The notes: a model not told the origin generated them from the sequence alone. A stretch of 64,000 bases of DNA from Azospirillum tabaci (GCF_014596085.1 NZ_JACCJY010000003.1:62001-126000); one strand, 5' to 3'; shown: positions 1 through 9,505, numbered from the stretch's first letter. Numbers and translations: made by a program.

Positions 1-1097
1 TGCGGCGCCGCATCGACGAGACCGGCGTCAACGAGCCGACCATCGCCCGCCAGGGCAGCGACCGCATCCTGGTCCAGCTTCCCGGCGTCGAGGACCCCGA
101 CCGCGTGAAGCGGCTTCTCGGCACCACCGCGAAAATGACCTTCCGTCTGGTCGACATGAACGCCGACCCGACCGCGGGCCGCGCCCCTCCGGGCACCGAC
201 ATCCTGCCTTCGGCGGAGGGCGGACGGACGCAGACCGCCTACGTCATCCGCAAGAAGGTCGAGGTGGACGGCGCCAACCTGACAAACGCCACCGCGGGCA
301 ACAACCCGCAGACCGGCGAATGGGTGGTGAATTTCGAATTCGACAGCATCGGCGCCCGCCGCTTCGCCGACGTGACCCGCGCCAACGTCGGGCGGCCCTT
401 CGCCATCGTGCTCGACAACAAGGTCATCAGCGCCCCGGTGATCCGTGAGCCGATCACCGGCGGACGCGGCCAGATCAGCGGCAACTTCACCGCCGCCGAC
501 GCCAACGACCTCGCCGTCCTGCTGCGCGCCGGCGCTCTGCCCGCCCCGCTGAAGGTGATCGAGGAACGCACGGTCGGCCCCGACCTGGGCGCCGATTCGA
601 TCCGCGCCGGCCTGATGTCGGTCGCGATCGGCTTCGTGCTGGTCTGCGTCTACATGGTCGCAGCCTACGGCCTGTTCGGGGCCTTCGCCTGCCTGGCGCT
701 GTTCATCAACATCCTGCTGACGATGGCCGCATTGTCGATGCTGAACGCCACGCTGACCCTGCCGGGCATCGCGGGCATCCTGCTGTCGCTCGGCCTGTCG
801 GTGGACGCCAACATCCTCATCAACGAGCGCATCCGCGAGGAGGCGCGCAAGGGCCGGGGCGTGTTCGGGGCGATGGAGGCCGGCTTCGGCCGCGCCTATT
901 CGACCATCATCGACTCCAACCTGACGACGGTCATCAAGATGGCGCTGCTGTTCATCTTCGGCACCGGCGCGATCAAGGGCTTCTCCGTCACGATCTCCTT
1001 CGGCATCCTGATTTCCCTGTTCACGGCGACGGTTCTCGTCCGTCTCATGATGGTCAGCTGGGTGCGCAGCGCGCGGCCCGCGGCCCTGCCGGTCTGA
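1..1097 (+). CDS. secD: Protein translocase subunit SecD, C-terminal part (5' end outside window)
   Basis: SecD works with SecF and YajC at the SecYEG channel in the inner membrane and uses proton motive force to help pull exported proteins across. The reading frame is open from base 3, so only the last 364 or so residues are present. The first visible residues (RRRIDETG, then LVQLPGVEDP) belong to the periplasmic P1 domain. They are followed by the second half of that domain and the C-terminal membrane bundle, with the conserved GLSVDANILI stretch in the fourth membrane helix. The stop lies 11 bases before secF, so the two are co-transcribed. Family assignment is secure; the missing part is only a window effect. 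Confidence 0.97.
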   Translation, partial: RRRIDETGVNEPTIARQGSDRILVQLPGVEDPDRVKRLLGTTAKMTFRLVDMNADPTAGRAPPGTDILPSAEGGRTQTAYVIRKKVEVDGANLTNATAGNNPQTGEWVVNFEFDSIGARRFADVTRANVGRPFAIVLDNKVISAPVIREPITGGRGQISGNFTAADANDLAVLLRAGALPAPLKVIEERTVGPDLGADSIRAGLMSVAIGFVLVCVYMVAAYGLFGAFACLALFINILLTMAALSMLNATLTLPGIAGILLSLGLSVDANILINERIREEARKGRGVFGAMEAGFGRAYSTIIDSNLTTVIKMALLFIFGTGAIKGFSVTISFGILISLFTATVLVRLMMVSWVRSARPAALPV

Positions 1098-1108
1098 GAG
1101 GTTTCCCC

Positions 1109-2062
1109 ATGTTCCGGCTTCGTCTGGTCCCCGACGACACCAAGATCCCCTTCATGCGGGGCCGTTACGCCGGCCTGATCGTGTCGGCTCTGCTGTCGCT
1201 GGCGTCGATCGTCCTGTTCTTCCACCCCGGTCTCAACTACGGCATCGACTTCCGCGGCGGCATCGTGATCGAGGCGCGCACGCCGCAGGCCGCCGACTTC
1301 GCGTCGCTGCGCCACACGCTGAACCAGCTCGACATGGGGCAGGTGCAGTTGCAGGAGTTCGGTTCGCCCCAGGACGTGCTGATCCGCCTGGAGCGGCAGC
1401 CGGGCGACGACGCGGCCCAGCAGGTTGCCGCCGACAAGGTGCGCTCCACGCTGGCCACCGCCATCCCCGGCACCACGGTGCGCCGTGTCGAGGCCGTCGG
1501 CGCCTCCATCAGCGGGGAGCTGTTCTTCAACGGCATGCTGGCGCTCGGCCTCGCCATGGTGGCGATGCTGGTCTACATCTGGTTCCGTTTCGAGTGGCAG
1601 TTCGGCGCCGGAGCGGTCGCCACGCTGGTGCTTGACGTGACGAAGATCGTCGGCTTCTACGCCATCACCGGCATGCAGTTCAATCTGACGGCGGTTGCGG
1701 CGATCCTCACGATCATGGGCTACTCGGTCAACGACAAGGTCGTCGTCTATGACCGCATGCGCGAGAACCTGCGCATCTACAAGAAGATGCCGCTGCGCGA
1801 ACTGATCGACCGCTCGATCAACGAGACGCTGAACCGCACGCTGGGCACCTCCATGTGCACCCTGCTGTCGATCCTGCCGCTGGCCTTCTTCGGCGGCGAG
1901 GCGTTGCAGGATTTCGGCATCGTGCTCATCTTCGGCATTTTCCTGGCGACCTCCTCGTCCATCTTCATCGCCGCCCCCATCTTGCTGTTCCTGGGTGAGA
2001 ACCGGCTGCGCCGCAACGCACCGGCGGACGGCGCGGCCCCGGCCGCCAACCCGACGCCCTGA
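1109..2062 (+). CDS. secF: Protein translocase subunit SecF
   Basis: SecF is the partner of SecD in the RND-type accessory complex of the Sec translocase. The 317-residue length is normal for the family. A first membrane helix near residues 15-37 is followed by the typical LNYGIDFRGG motif, a periplasmic domain, and five C-terminal helices containing the GYSVNDKVVVYDR signature near residues 204-216. The start lies 11 bases after the secD stop, with a GAGAGG ribosome site (1094-1101) in front. A tandem 15-base repeat begins at the stop codon. Confidence 0.97.
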   Translation: MFRLRLVPDDTKIPFMRGRYAGLIVSALLSLASIVLFFHPGLNYGIDFRGGIVIEARTPQAADFASLRHTLNQLDMGQVQLQEFGSPQDVLIRLERQPGDDAAQQVAADKVRSTLATAIPGTTVRRVEAVGASISGELFFNGMLALGLAMVAMLVYIWFRFEWQFGAGAVATLVLDVTKIVGFYAITGMQFNLTAVAAILTIMGYSVNDKVVVYDRMRENLRIYKKMPLRELIDRSINETLNRTLGTSMCTLLSILPLAFFGGEALQDFGIVLIFGIFLATSSSIFIAAPILLFLGENRLRRNAPADGAAPAANPTP

Positions 2063-2118
2063 TCGACGGCGCTCTGATCGACGCCAACCAGATCGACGCC
2101 AACCAGATCGACAAGGAC
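2061..2118 (+). repeat. Tandem 15-bp repeat between secF and the Mth938-like gene
   Basis: Four head-to-tail units begin with GATCGAC: 2061-2075 (variant end), 2076-2090 and 2091-2105 (identical, GATCGACGCCAACCA), and 2106-2118 (partial). The array starts inside the secF stop codon and ends 16 bases before the next start codon. Because the period is a multiple of three, it could have arisen by slippage in former coding sequence. Confidence 0.85.
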
Positions 2119-2134
2119 AGGAAACGGATAAGCG

Positions 2135-2512
2135 ATGGCGGACATCACGCCGATCATCCCGTCGGACCGTCAGGTCATCGACGGGTACGGGGAAGGGCAG
2201 TTCTGCGTGTCCGGGCAATGGCGCACCGGGGCGGTGGTGGTCCTTCCCGACCGCACGGAGCCCTGGCGCCCCCAGGACTTCGCCGCCCTGACGGCGGAGG
2301 ACTTCGCCCCCGTCATCCAAGCCGAGCCGCGGGTGGAGTTCCTTCTGCTCGGCTCCGGCACCCGGATGCAGCTTCTGCCCAAGGCCCTGCGCCAGAGCCT
2401 GCGTGACGCCGGGCTGGTGGTGGAGGTGATGGACACCGGCGCTGCCTGCCGCACCTACAACGTCCTGCTGGCCGAAGGCCGGCGGGTGGGGGCGGCGCTT
2501 CTGCCGGTGTGA
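2135..2512 (+). CDS. Mth938-like domain protein (DUF498; NDUFAF3-type)
   Basis: This 125-residue protein belongs to the Mth938-like/DUF498 fold. The mitochondrial member, NDUFAF3, is an assembly factor of respiratory complex I; the bacterial function is not settled. Visible family features are the IDGYGEGQFCVSG opening near residues 14-26, the LLLGSGTRMQLLPK segment near 68-81, and the late MDTGAACRTYNVLLAEGRRV segment. It follows secF on the same strand and is closed by a terminator. In many alphaproteobacteria a homologue sits next to a squalene/phytoene-synthase-fold gene; here that gene is 4 kb away at 6556. The family call is firm; a role in complex I assembly is inference. Confidence 0.9.
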   Translation: MADITPIIPSDRQVIDGYGEGQFCVSGQWRTGAVVVLPDRTEPWRPQDFAALTAEDFAPVIQAEPRVEFLLLGSGTRMQLLPKALRQSLRDAGLVVEVMDTGAACRTYNVLLAEGRRVGAALLPV

Positions 2513-2549
2513 TCCGGTTCGCGTGCTTCGCTGCGACCGTTCAAACGAA

Positions 2550-2575
2550 AAAAGGCCCCCGATCGGGGGCCTTTT
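2550..2575. terminator. Bidirectional rho-independent terminator
   Basis: A perfect palindrome: the GGCCCCC-GATC-GGGGGCC core (2554-2571) is flanked by runs of A on the left and T on the right. It can therefore end transcripts from the secDF operon on + and from sodB on -, which converge here. Confidence 0.93.
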
Positions 2576-2599
2576 CCGTTGTGGCGATCCGTTGGTGGA

Positions 2600-3205
2600 T
2601 CAGGCCGGGGCCTTCGACAGGCGCTCGGCCACGAATTCCCAGTTCACCAGGCTCTCCAGGAACGCCTTCACGAAGTCCGCGCGGCGGTTCTGGTAGTCGA
2701 CGTAGTAGGCGTGCTCCCACACGTCGGCGGTCAGCAGCGGGAAGTGGCCCTGGGCCAGCGGGGTGTCGGCATTGGAGGTCTTGGTGACCTTCAGCTTCCC
2801 GCCGTCGATGTACAGCCACGCCCAGCCCGAACCGAACTGCGTGATGGCGGCGTTCGAAAATTCTTCCTTGAACTTGTCGACGCTGCCGAAATCGGCGATC
2901 AGGCGCTTCTCGAGCTCGCCCGGGATGGCGCCGCCACCGTTCTTCTTCATGCTCTGCCAGTAGAACGTGTGGTTCCACACCTGGCCGGCGTTGTTGAACA
3001 GGCCCTGCTTGGAGGCGTCGCCGTAGCTCTGCTTGATGACGTCTTCCAGGCTGGCGGTGGCCAGCGGGCTGTCCTTCGTCAGGTTGTTGAGGTTGGTGAC
3101 GTAGGTCTGGTGGTGCTTGTCATGGTGCAGGTGGAGAGTCTGCGACGACATGAACGGCTCCAGAGCGTCATAGCCATACGGGAGCGGCGGCAGTTCGAAC
3201 GCCAT
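2600..3205 (-). CDS. sodB: Superoxide dismutase, Fe type
   Basis: Converts superoxide to hydrogen peroxide and oxygen, normally in the cytoplasm. The 201-residue product starts MAFELPPLPYGYDAL, the usual Fe-SOD N-terminus, 24 codons inside the longest open frame; a GAGAGGG ribosome site precedes this ATG. The N-terminal helical hairpin carries the HHDKHHQTYV ligand region, the second ligand segment is QVWNHTFYW, and the C-terminal ligands lie in DVWEHAYYVDY. NHTFYW and FGSGWAWL are Fe-type features, though cambialistic or Mn use cannot be excluded from sequence alone. There is no signal peptide. It converges with the Mth938-like gene at a shared terminator. Confidence 0.97.
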   Translation of the reverse strand: MAFELPPLPYGYDALEPFMSSQTLHLHHDKHHQTYVTNLNNLTKDSPLATASLEDVIKQSYGDASKQGLFNNAGQVWNHTFYWQSMKKNGGGAIPGELEKRLIADFGSVDKFKEEFSNAAITQFGSGWAWLYIDGGKLKVTKTSNADTPLAQGHFPLLTADVWEHAYYVDYQNRRADFVKAFLESLVNWEFVAERLSKAPA

Positions 3206-3273
3206 TGAGTTACCCTCTCTTCTTGGATTGTCCCATCTCGGCCCGCGCCTTGCGGTGCGGCACCTCCGTCCGC

Positions 3274-4584
3274 TCAAATAGGCCCACGGCGCGGCAAAGT
3301 GAAGGCCGGAAAAAGGCCGAGACGCGAAAAGGTGGTAGTCCTTGTGTCGAGGGCCGCCTGCGCGGCGAATTCGCCGGAGCGAACCGCACCTTCAAGCGTT
3401 GCCGGCAGTCCCATGTTCGTCCAATCGCCGGCCAGAACGAGGTTCTTCAAAGCGGTCCGGGCACCGGGGCGATTCGCCGCATGGACAGGAGATTGGTCCG
3501 GAGTCGCCCGTCGCTCCTTGACGATTCGGTGGGGCGGCAGGGCTGCGTCGGGCGTCCCAAGCGCCCTCGCCACATCGCTCCACAGCGTGGCGGCGACCGC
3601 TTCGGCGGGTTGACCGGCCAGCGCATCGGCATCGCTGACCGTCACCGACAGCACATCGCCACGCCGGAACAGCCAGTCCGCGGTGCCGCCCACCAATCCC
3701 AGGAAGGGCAGGCCGCCCGGCAGCTCCGTCGGGTTGGGCAGGCGGAAATGCGCGTTGACGATCGCCCGTCCGGCGGCGGGGACGGGCAGCGCGTCTGGAA
3801 GCAGGCGTCCGGCGATCCAGGCCGGCACCGCGAGAACCACCGCGTCCTCGCTGCCAAGCGGGATGCGCTCGCCGTCCACCGACAGGGCCGCGACACCATC
3901 ACCCTCGCGCTCCAACCCGTCCACCCTGGTGCCGGTGCGGAGGTCTGCGCCGTGCCGCGTCAGCCACGCCACCGCAGGGTCGACCAGGGCGGCGGACAAA
4001 CCCTTCTCCGCGAACAGGGGGCGGCAGGCGGCCTCTCCGCGCAGCAGAGTTTCCCGCAGCACGGCCCCGAACAGGCGGGCGGATACCCGCTCCGGCGCCC
4101 CGTTCATCACCGACACGGCCAGCGGCCGCCACAGCCGCTCATAGAGCGGCCCGCCGGGGGGGAGGGCATCGGCCACCGCCGCATCGGGACGGGCGGTCAG
4201 GGTCCGCAGGGCGGCAAGGTAATCGGCGGGGCGGCTTCCCGGCACGCGGCGGGCCTTGTCGAACAGCCACAGCCCGCCGGGCCGCAAACACCAGCGCTCG
4301 CCGCTGTTGAGGTCGCGGAAGGGGAAGGCGGCGGGGCGCAGCTCGGTCATGGCGCCGCCGGCGCCGACCCGCTCCAGATAGCCGAGCAGGGAGCGGTTGC
4401 CGCTGAGCGCCAGATGGCTGCCGTTGTCCACCACACGGTCCAGCGTGGAGTCGTAAAAGGAACGGCAGCGTCCCCCGGCTTGCGGCGCGCTTTCATGCAG
4501 GATGACCCGCCGCCCGGCCTCGGTCAGGCGGACGGCGGCGGATAGGCCGGCAAGGCCGGCGCCGACGATGTGGACGGTACCCAA
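3274..4584 (-). CDS. hpnE: Hydroxysqualene dehydroxylase HpnE
   Basis: FAD-dependent amine-oxidase-fold enzyme that reduces hydroxysqualene to squalene, the last step of the HpnCDE route feeding hopanoid synthesis. The 436-residue protein opens with the dinucleotide-binding motif GAGLAGLSAAVRL at residues 7-19, then the family motif QAGGRCRSFYD. It closes with the FAD-binding LVLAGDWTNMGLPATLEGAV segment near residues 385-405. It is the last gene of hpnC-hpnD-hpnE on the minus strand, beginning only 9 bases after the hpnD stop. Synteny and motifs agree, so the assignment is strong. Confidence 0.95.
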   Translation of the reverse strand: MGTVHIVGAGLAGLSAAVRLTEAGRRVILHESAPQAGGRCRSFYDSTLDRVVDNGSHLALSGNRSLLGYLERVGAGGAMTELRPAAFPFRDLNSGERWCLRPGGLWLFDKARRVPGSRPADYLAALRTLTARPDAAVADALPPGGPLYERLWRPLAVSVMNGAPERVSARLFGAVLRETLLRGEAACRPLFAEKGLSAALVDPAVAWLTRHGADLRTGTRVDGLEREGDGVAALSVDGERIPLGSEDAVVLAVPAWIAGRLLPDALPVPAAGRAIVNAHFRLPNPTELPGGLPFLGLVGGTADWLFRRGDVLSVTVSDADALAGQPAEAVAATLWSDVARALGTPDAALPPHRIVKERRATPDQSPVHAANRPGARTALKNLVLAGDWTNMGLPATLEGAVRSGEFAAQAALDTRTTTFSRLGLFPAFTLPRRGPI

Positions 4585-4593
4585 CCCGGCCCG

Positions 4594-5517
4594 TCAGGCG
4601 GCGGGCGGATAGCCGAGCGCGCAGCGCACGGCCACCAGGGCGCATTCGCGCTTGCCGACACGCACCCGTCGATCAAGGTCGCGCCAGCCCCGGGCGCGCA
4701 AGCGCACAAGCAGGCGGTGGTACAGCACCATCATGGCAACCGCCGCCCACAGCGAGCCGCGCCGCCCGGCGGCCGGCCCCTCGGCCAGCGCCCGCCGCGC
4801 CTCGGCGAAGCGCTCCTCGGCCAGGACGGCCAGCGCCTCGCACGTCTGGGGCAGGTTGGGGTGGGCGAGCACCGTGGCGGGGTCGGAACTGCCGATCCCG
4901 GCGTCGTCGAGCAATTCGCGCGGCAGGTAGAGGCGGCCTATCTCGGCGTCCTCCGTCAGGTCGCGCAGGATGTTGGTCAACTGCAACGCCTCGCCCAGCG
5001 ACAGGGCGAAGGCTTCGGTGGAGGCGTCGGCCCGGTCGAACACGCGGATCGCCAGCATGCCCACTGCCCCGGCCACCCGGCGGCAGTAGAGCCGGAGGGT
5101 CGGCAATGCCGGGCCGGTCATGCCGCCGCCATTGCTGTCATCTGCGGGAATGTCCATCGCCATGCCGTCGATCAACGCTTCCAACTCGCCCCGCGGCAGG
5201 CCGTAGCGTTCGATGGCCCCCTTCAGCGCCGCCCCCAACGAACTGGACGGCGCGCCGCCGGCATAGAGGCCGCGGATCTCCGTCCTCCAGGCGTCGAGCG
5301 CCGCGCGCTTCTCCGCGGGCTCGCCGGGCTCGTCCGCGATGTCGTCGATTCGCCGGCAGAAGGCGTAGATGGCGAACATCGCCGCCCGCTTGGAACGGGG
5401 CAGCAGCAGCATCGGCCAGTAGAAGGTGCTGCCCGACCGCCCGGTCACCGCTGCCGCTGCGGCAGCCGGACTGCCGGCGGTGTCGCTCTGCGTCGAATCC
5501 AGCGATGGCTGCGGCAT
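4594..5517 (-). CDS. hpnD: Presqualene diphosphate synthase HpnD
   Basis: Joins two farnesyl diphosphates to presqualene diphosphate. The 307-residue protein has the all-alpha squalene/phytoene synthase fold with both prenyl-diphosphate/Mg motifs: RRIDDIADEPGEP near residues 66-78 and LTNILRDLTEDAEIGRLYLP near 190-209. An alanine-rich N-terminal extension of about 30 residues precedes the conserved FYWPMLLLP segment and is probably disordered. It sits between hpnC (45 bases upstream) and hpnE (9 bases downstream). Confidence 0.95.
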   Translation of the reverse strand: MPQPSLDSTQSDTAGSPAAAAAAVTGRSGSTFYWPMLLLPRSKRAAMFAIYAFCRRIDDIADEPGEPAEKRAALDAWRTEIRGLYAGGAPSSSLGAALKGAIERYGLPRGELEALIDGMAMDIPADDSNGGGMTGPALPTLRLYCRRVAGAVGMLAIRVFDRADASTEAFALSLGEALQLTNILRDLTEDAEIGRLYLPRELLDDAGIGSSDPATVLAHPNLPQTCEALAVLAEERFAEARRALAEGPAAGRRGSLWAAVAMMVLYHRLLVRLRARGWRDLDRRVRVGKRECALVAVRCALGYPPAA

Positions 5518-5562
5518 ACGTCGGTCCTGCGTGGTGTCGGTCGGGGGCGAAGGGCGCGGAGT

Positions 5563-6435
5563 CTATTTGCTCCCGATGGCGCGCGCCAGTCCGCGTGCGG
5601 TGGCGAACAGCTTATGATGCGCGCCGAGCACCACCCGCTTCTTCAGCGGATCGCGGCTGCGCAGCCGCTGGGCCAGCGACTCGGCGAGGCTGAGGATTAC
5701 CGAGGCTTCCATCCGCAGGCCGCGATGCTGGATCAGGCCGGGCAGCGGGGCGGCGCGCTCCAGCAGCCGGTCGGTGTGCTCCAGCGTACGGTCGAAGATG
5801 GCGCGCAGCTTGGCGTCGCTCTCCGTTTCCACCAGCCGCTCGACGCTGATCGCCGAATCATCGAACCAGACCAGCGGGATGTAGCAGCGCCCGAGCTGGC
5901 TCCAGTCCTCCCGGCAGTCCTGGAGGTGGTTCAGCACCTGGAGGGCGGTGCACAGCGCGTCCGACGCCGGACCGGCGGCCACCCCCTCGCCATGCAGGTC
6001 CAGCAGGTAGCGCCCGACCGGGTTGGCGGAGAAGCGGCAGTAGAGCAGCAGGTCGCTCCAGCTGTGGCAGCGCGCGCCGACCGCGTCACGCCGGAAAGCG
6101 CGCAGCACCTGCCGGGGGTGGCGATCGCTAACCCCGGTCGCCTGCAGACTGGCGCGCAGATCCAGCGCCGGCTTCAGATAGGCGTGCTTGGCCTGCCCGG
6201 TGGTCAGCGAGCGTTCCAGCGCCTCCAGATAGGCGAGCTTGGTCTCCGGTTCGAGATCGGGATCGTCGGCGATGTCATCGCCCAGCCGGACGAACCGGTA
6301 GAAGGCCATGACATGCGGCCTGAGATGCTTCGGCAGCAGACGCGAGGCGACCGGAAAATTCTCCGAGTCCGAGTCCTTGCGGGCGACCGGGCTGGGTTTG
6401 CGGGGCTTGGTGGGGGCGATGTTGAAATCGGCCAT
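5563..6435 (-). CDS. hpnC: Squalene synthase HpnC (presqualene diphosphate to hydroxysqualene)
   Basis: HpnC converts presqualene diphosphate to hydroxysqualene. The chosen start gives 290 residues (MADFNIAPTKPRK) with an AGGCGGA ribosome site; the open frame runs 312 codons further upstream, but that stretch lies antisense to the neighbouring gene and is a shadow. The conserved ENFPVASRLLPKHLRPHV opening is followed by the first aspartate motif RLGDDIADDPDLE near residues 50-62 and the second, LQDCREDWSQLGRCYIP, near 190-206. It is the first gene of the hpnCDE unit, divergent from the 6556 gene with about 120 bases between them for both promoters. Confidence 0.95.
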   Translation of the reverse strand: MADFNIAPTKPRKPSPVARKDSDSENFPVASRLLPKHLRPHVMAFYRFVRLGDDIADDPDLEPETKLAYLEALERSLTTGQAKHAYLKPALDLRASLQATGVSDRHPRQVLRAFRRDAVGARCHSWSDLLLYCRFSANPVGRYLLDLHGEGVAAGPASDALCTALQVLNHLQDCREDWSQLGRCYIPLVWFDDSAISVERLVETESDAKLRAIFDRTLEHTDRLLERAAPLPGLIQHRGLRMEASVILSLAESLAQRLRSRDPLKKRVVLGAHHKLFATARGLARAIGSK

Positions 6436-6555
6436 TGTTCCGCCTGCTGCGCGTCGGGGCTGGTGTGGAGAGCCTGTCTGCCTAATATAAGGCGCGAGCG
6501 GGCTTTGCCCCGCTTCCAAACTGTGCCACCCCCATTTTTCCAGAACAGGCATCAC

Positions 6556-7410
6556 ATGGCGAAGGCGACCCCCGACCTGTCCTATTGCGGACGGGAGGTG
6601 CGGAAATATGACAACGACCGTTTCCTGACTTGCCTCTTCGCCCCGGCGGAGCGCCGCGAAGCGCTGTTCGCCCTCTATGCCTTCAACCTGGAGATCGCCA
6701 AGACCCGCGAGGTCGTGACCGAACCGGTGCTGGGCCAGATGCGGCTGCAATTCTGGCGCGACGGGCTGGACAAGGTCTATGAGGGCGCCGCCGTGCCCAA
6801 GCACGCGGTGATGGAGCCGCTGGCCGCCGCGGTGCGGGAGGGCGGGTTGAGCCGCGCCCTGTTCGATCGGCTGATCGACGCGCGGGAGGCCGACCTGGAC
6901 GACACCCCGCCGGCCAACATGTCCTGCCTCGTCAACTACGCGGAGGTCACCGGCGCGCCGCTCGTCCAGCTCGCGCTGGAGATCCTGGGCGCGAAGGGGC
7001 CCGAGGCGGCGGAGGCCGGGCGTCAGGCCGGGATCGGCTACGCGCTGGCCGGCATCGTCCGGGCGGTGCCCTTCCACGCCCGCCAGCACCGCCAACTTCT
7101 CCCCGCCGACCGCATGGCGGCGCACGGCGCCAAGCAGGGCGACCTGTTCGAACTGCGCTCCACCCCCGAGTTGCGCCCGGTGGCGCGTGAGGTGGCGGAG
7201 GTTGCCCGCGACCATCTGGCGAAGGCCCGTGCGCTCCGCCACGCCGTGCCGCGCACCGCCCTGTCGGCCTTGCTGCCCACGGTGCTGGCCGGGCTGCATC
7301 TGGACGCGCTGGCGCGGGAGGGCAACGATCCCTTCGCCCCGCGCGTTCTGATGCCCCACCCGCTGCGCCACGCCAAGCTGGCCTGGGCGGCGATGCGCGG
7401 CAGGTTCTGA
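6556..7410 (+). CDS. Squalene/phytoene-synthase-fold protein without catalytic motifs (NDUFAF6-like)
   Basis: This 284-residue protein has the squalene/phytoene synthase fold (opening YCGREVRKYDNDRFLTCLF, then ALFALYAFNLEIAKTREVV). The two aspartate-rich motifs that bind Mg-prenyl diphosphate are absent: the first position reads KTREVVTEP and the second HARQHRQLLPADR. That pattern matches the NDUFAF6 group, whose mitochondrial member is a complex I assembly factor. It is divergent from hpnC, which is a true enzyme of the same fold. The start was chosen at the ATG that begins the family N-terminus; its ribosome site is weak. A prenyl-transfer activity is unlikely; the complex I link is inference from homology. 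Confidence 0.85.
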   Translation: MAKATPDLSYCGREVRKYDNDRFLTCLFAPAERREALFALYAFNLEIAKTREVVTEPVLGQMRLQFWRDGLDKVYEGAAVPKHAVMEPLAAAVREGGLSRALFDRLIDAREADLDDTPPANMSCLVNYAEVTGAPLVQLALEILGAKGPEAAEAGRQAGIGYALAGIVRAVPFHARQHRQLLPADRMAAHGAKQGDLFELRSTPELRPVAREVAEVARDHLAKARALRHAVPRTALSALLPTVLAGLHLDALAREGNDPFAPRVLMPHPLRHAKLAWAAMRGRF

Positions 7411-7420
7411 TCCCTCCGGG

Positions 7421-9505
7421 TCAGGCGGCGCGAATCATCGCCACGAACCGCTCCACCTCCTGGCGGAGCTGGTCGGCTTCACGCGACAGGTCGCCGGCGG
7501 CGTCGAGCGCCTGATCGGCCATCGAGCCGGTGGACCCCGCCGCCTGGGTGACGCCGCCGATGTTCGCCGACACGGCGGCGGTGCCCATCGACGCCTGCTG
7601 GACGTTGCGGCTGATCTCCTGGGTGGCGGCGCCCTGCTGCTCCGCGGCGGCGGCGATGGCGGTGATCGTCTCGTTGATGGCGATGATGCTCCGCCCCACC
7701 GTCCCGATGACGCTGACCACTGTGCCGCTGACGGTCTGCATGTCGGCGATCTGCCGGGAAATATCCTCCGTCGCCTTCGCGGTTTGGTTGGCGAGATTCT
7801 TCACTTCGCTGGCGACCACGGCGAAGCCCTTGCCGGCCTCCCCGGCGCGGGCGGCCTCGATGGTGGCGTTTAGCGCCAGCAGGTTGGTCTGCCCGGCGAT
7901 GCCCTGGATCAGGTTCACCACGTCGCCGATCTTCTGCGCGGCGGCGGCCAGCCCTTCCAGCGTGCTGTTGGTGCGCTCCACCTCGGCGACCGTGTCCGCG
8001 GCCATCTGCGAGGAGCGCCCGATCCGCTCGTTGATCTCGCGGATGGAGCAGCTCAGCTCCTCCGCCGCGGCGGCCACCGTCTGGACGTTCTGGCTCGCTT
8101 CCTCGGCGGCGGTGGACACGGCGGCGGCCTGACGGTCGGTCTGGGTGGCGATGGCCGACAGGTTCTGCGCGGTGCTGCGCATCTCGCCGGCCTGTTCCGA
8201 CACGGTGCGCACGACGCCGTCCACCGACGCTTCGAACCGACTGGCGACGTCGGCGAGGTCGCGCTTGCGGCGTTCGGCGGCGCGCTGCTCCTCGCGGCGG
8301 CGTTCTTCTTCCATCTCCGCCATGCGGGTGGCGTTGTCCTGGAACAGGGCCAGCGCCCGCGCGATGGCCCCGATCTCGTCGGTCCGCTCGGTCCCGGCGA
8401 CGGAAACGCCACGCTGGCCGGCGACCACGGCCTCCAGCGTCCGGATGGTCCGCCGCAGCGGGGCGCCGACGATGACGTGGCTGGCAGCCAGCAGCGCCAC
8501 CACCAGCACCGCCAGCAGGCCGAGGCCCCCGCCAATGGTGGCGTTGCGCAGGCTGTTCGCCGGGGCGTTCATCGTGTCCAGCGGCAGGTTGACCAGAAGC
8601 GACCAGGGCGTGTCCGTCCCGGCGACCGACACCGGGATGAACAGGCGCTGCACCTCGCCGCCGTCCGTGGCCGTCCGCGCCTCAAATCCCTGGCCGGCGC
8701 GGATCGCCGACAGGGCGGAGTCCAGCGCCGGGTCGCTCTTGGCGAGCGGCTGGCCCATTCTTGTGGGATCGGGGTGCCCGGCCCAGACGCCGCCGTTGGA
8801 AAGCAGATGGACCGAGCCAGTGCCGAAGGGCGTCACCGTCTTCAGCGCGTTCCAGATGCCGTCGGTGGACAGATCGACGCCGGCCACGCCGATGACCCGG
8901 TCGTTCTCGACGATGGGAACGACCATGGAAACCAGCAGCACTTGGCGGCCCGCCACCATATAGGCGTAGGGCTCGACCACCATGGCGCGGCGGCTGCGCT
9001 TGGGGGCCTGATAATAGGCGCCGTCGGGGCCGGGGTCGTCGTAGCCGATGATCGCCTCCAGCGCGACGGTGCCGGAGGCGCGGTTCCAGTAAGGCAGAAA
9101 GCGCCCCGTCTTATCGGACCCCGGCGTGCCCACGAAGTCGGCGTCCCGCCCGTCGAGCGCGTTCGGCTCCATCCCGACCCAGACGCCGAGGAAGGCCGGG
9201 TTGCTTTCGGCCAAACCCTTCAGCCAACCGGTGAGCTGCGCCCGGTCCACCGGACCTGCGGCTTTCAAGCCGACCAGCGAGGCGGCGACGAAACGGGCCG
9301 CGTCCATCGCGTCGTTCAGCTGCGCCTGGACCGATTCGGCGTAGCGATGGCCAAGCTGGTCGCCGCTCCGCAGCGACAAGGTCTGGATGTCGGCCGCGCT
9401 CTTCATCGTCAGGGCGGTGATTCCCGCCGCAAGGGCGAGAATCGTCACCAGGACCAGCACGATCACCTGTTTGAAAACCAACGACGTTGCCCGGAGCATG
9501 GCCAT
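7421..9505 (-). CDS. Methyl-accepting chemotaxis protein with dCache sensor
   Basis: Membrane chemoreceptor of 694 residues. A first membrane helix (about 11-33) is followed by a periplasmic double-Cache domain of roughly 280 residues containing [13 protein letters not shown] and the [20 protein letters not shown] and GVAGVDLS segments typical of dCache_1 ligand sensors. A second helix lies near 322-344, then a HAMP linker, then a long coiled coil with the conserved signalling tip [20 protein letters not shown] near residues 540-560. Ligands of such sensors are often amino acids or other small organics; none can be named here. It ends 10 bases from the convergent 6556 gene and stands alone. 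Confidence 0.95.
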   Translation of the reverse strand: MAMLRATSLVFKQVIVLVLVTILALAAGITALTMKSAADIQTLSLRSGDQLGHRYAESVQAQLNDAMDAARFVAASLVGLKAAGPVDRAQLTGWLKGLAESNPAFLGVWVGMEPNALDGRDADFVGTPGSDKTGRFLPYWNRASGTVALEAIIGYDDPGPDGAYYQAPKRSRRAMVVEPYAYMVAGRQVLLVSMVVPIVENDRVIGVAGVDLSTDGIWNALKTVTPFGTGSVHLLSNGGVWAGHPDPTRMGQPLAKSDPALDSALSAIRAGQGFEARTATDGGEVQRLFIPVSVAGTDTPWSLLVNLPLDTMNAPANSLRNATIGGGLGLLAVLVVALLAASHVIVGAPLRRTIRTLEAVVAGQRGVSVAGTERTDEIGAIARALALFQDNATRMAEMEEERRREEQRAAERRKRDLADVASRFEASVDGVVRTVSEQAGEMRSTAQNLSAIATQTDRQAAAVSTAAEEASQNVQTVAAAAEELSCSIREINERIGRSSQMAADTVAEVERTNSTLEGLAAAAQKIGDVVNLIQGIAGQTNLLALNATIEAARAGEAGKGFAVVASEVKNLANQTAKATEDISRQIADMQTVSGTVVSVIGTVGRSIIAINETITAIAAAAEQQGAATQEISRNVQQASMGTAAVSANIGGVTQAAGSTGSMADQALDAAGDLSREADQLRQEVERFVAMIRAA

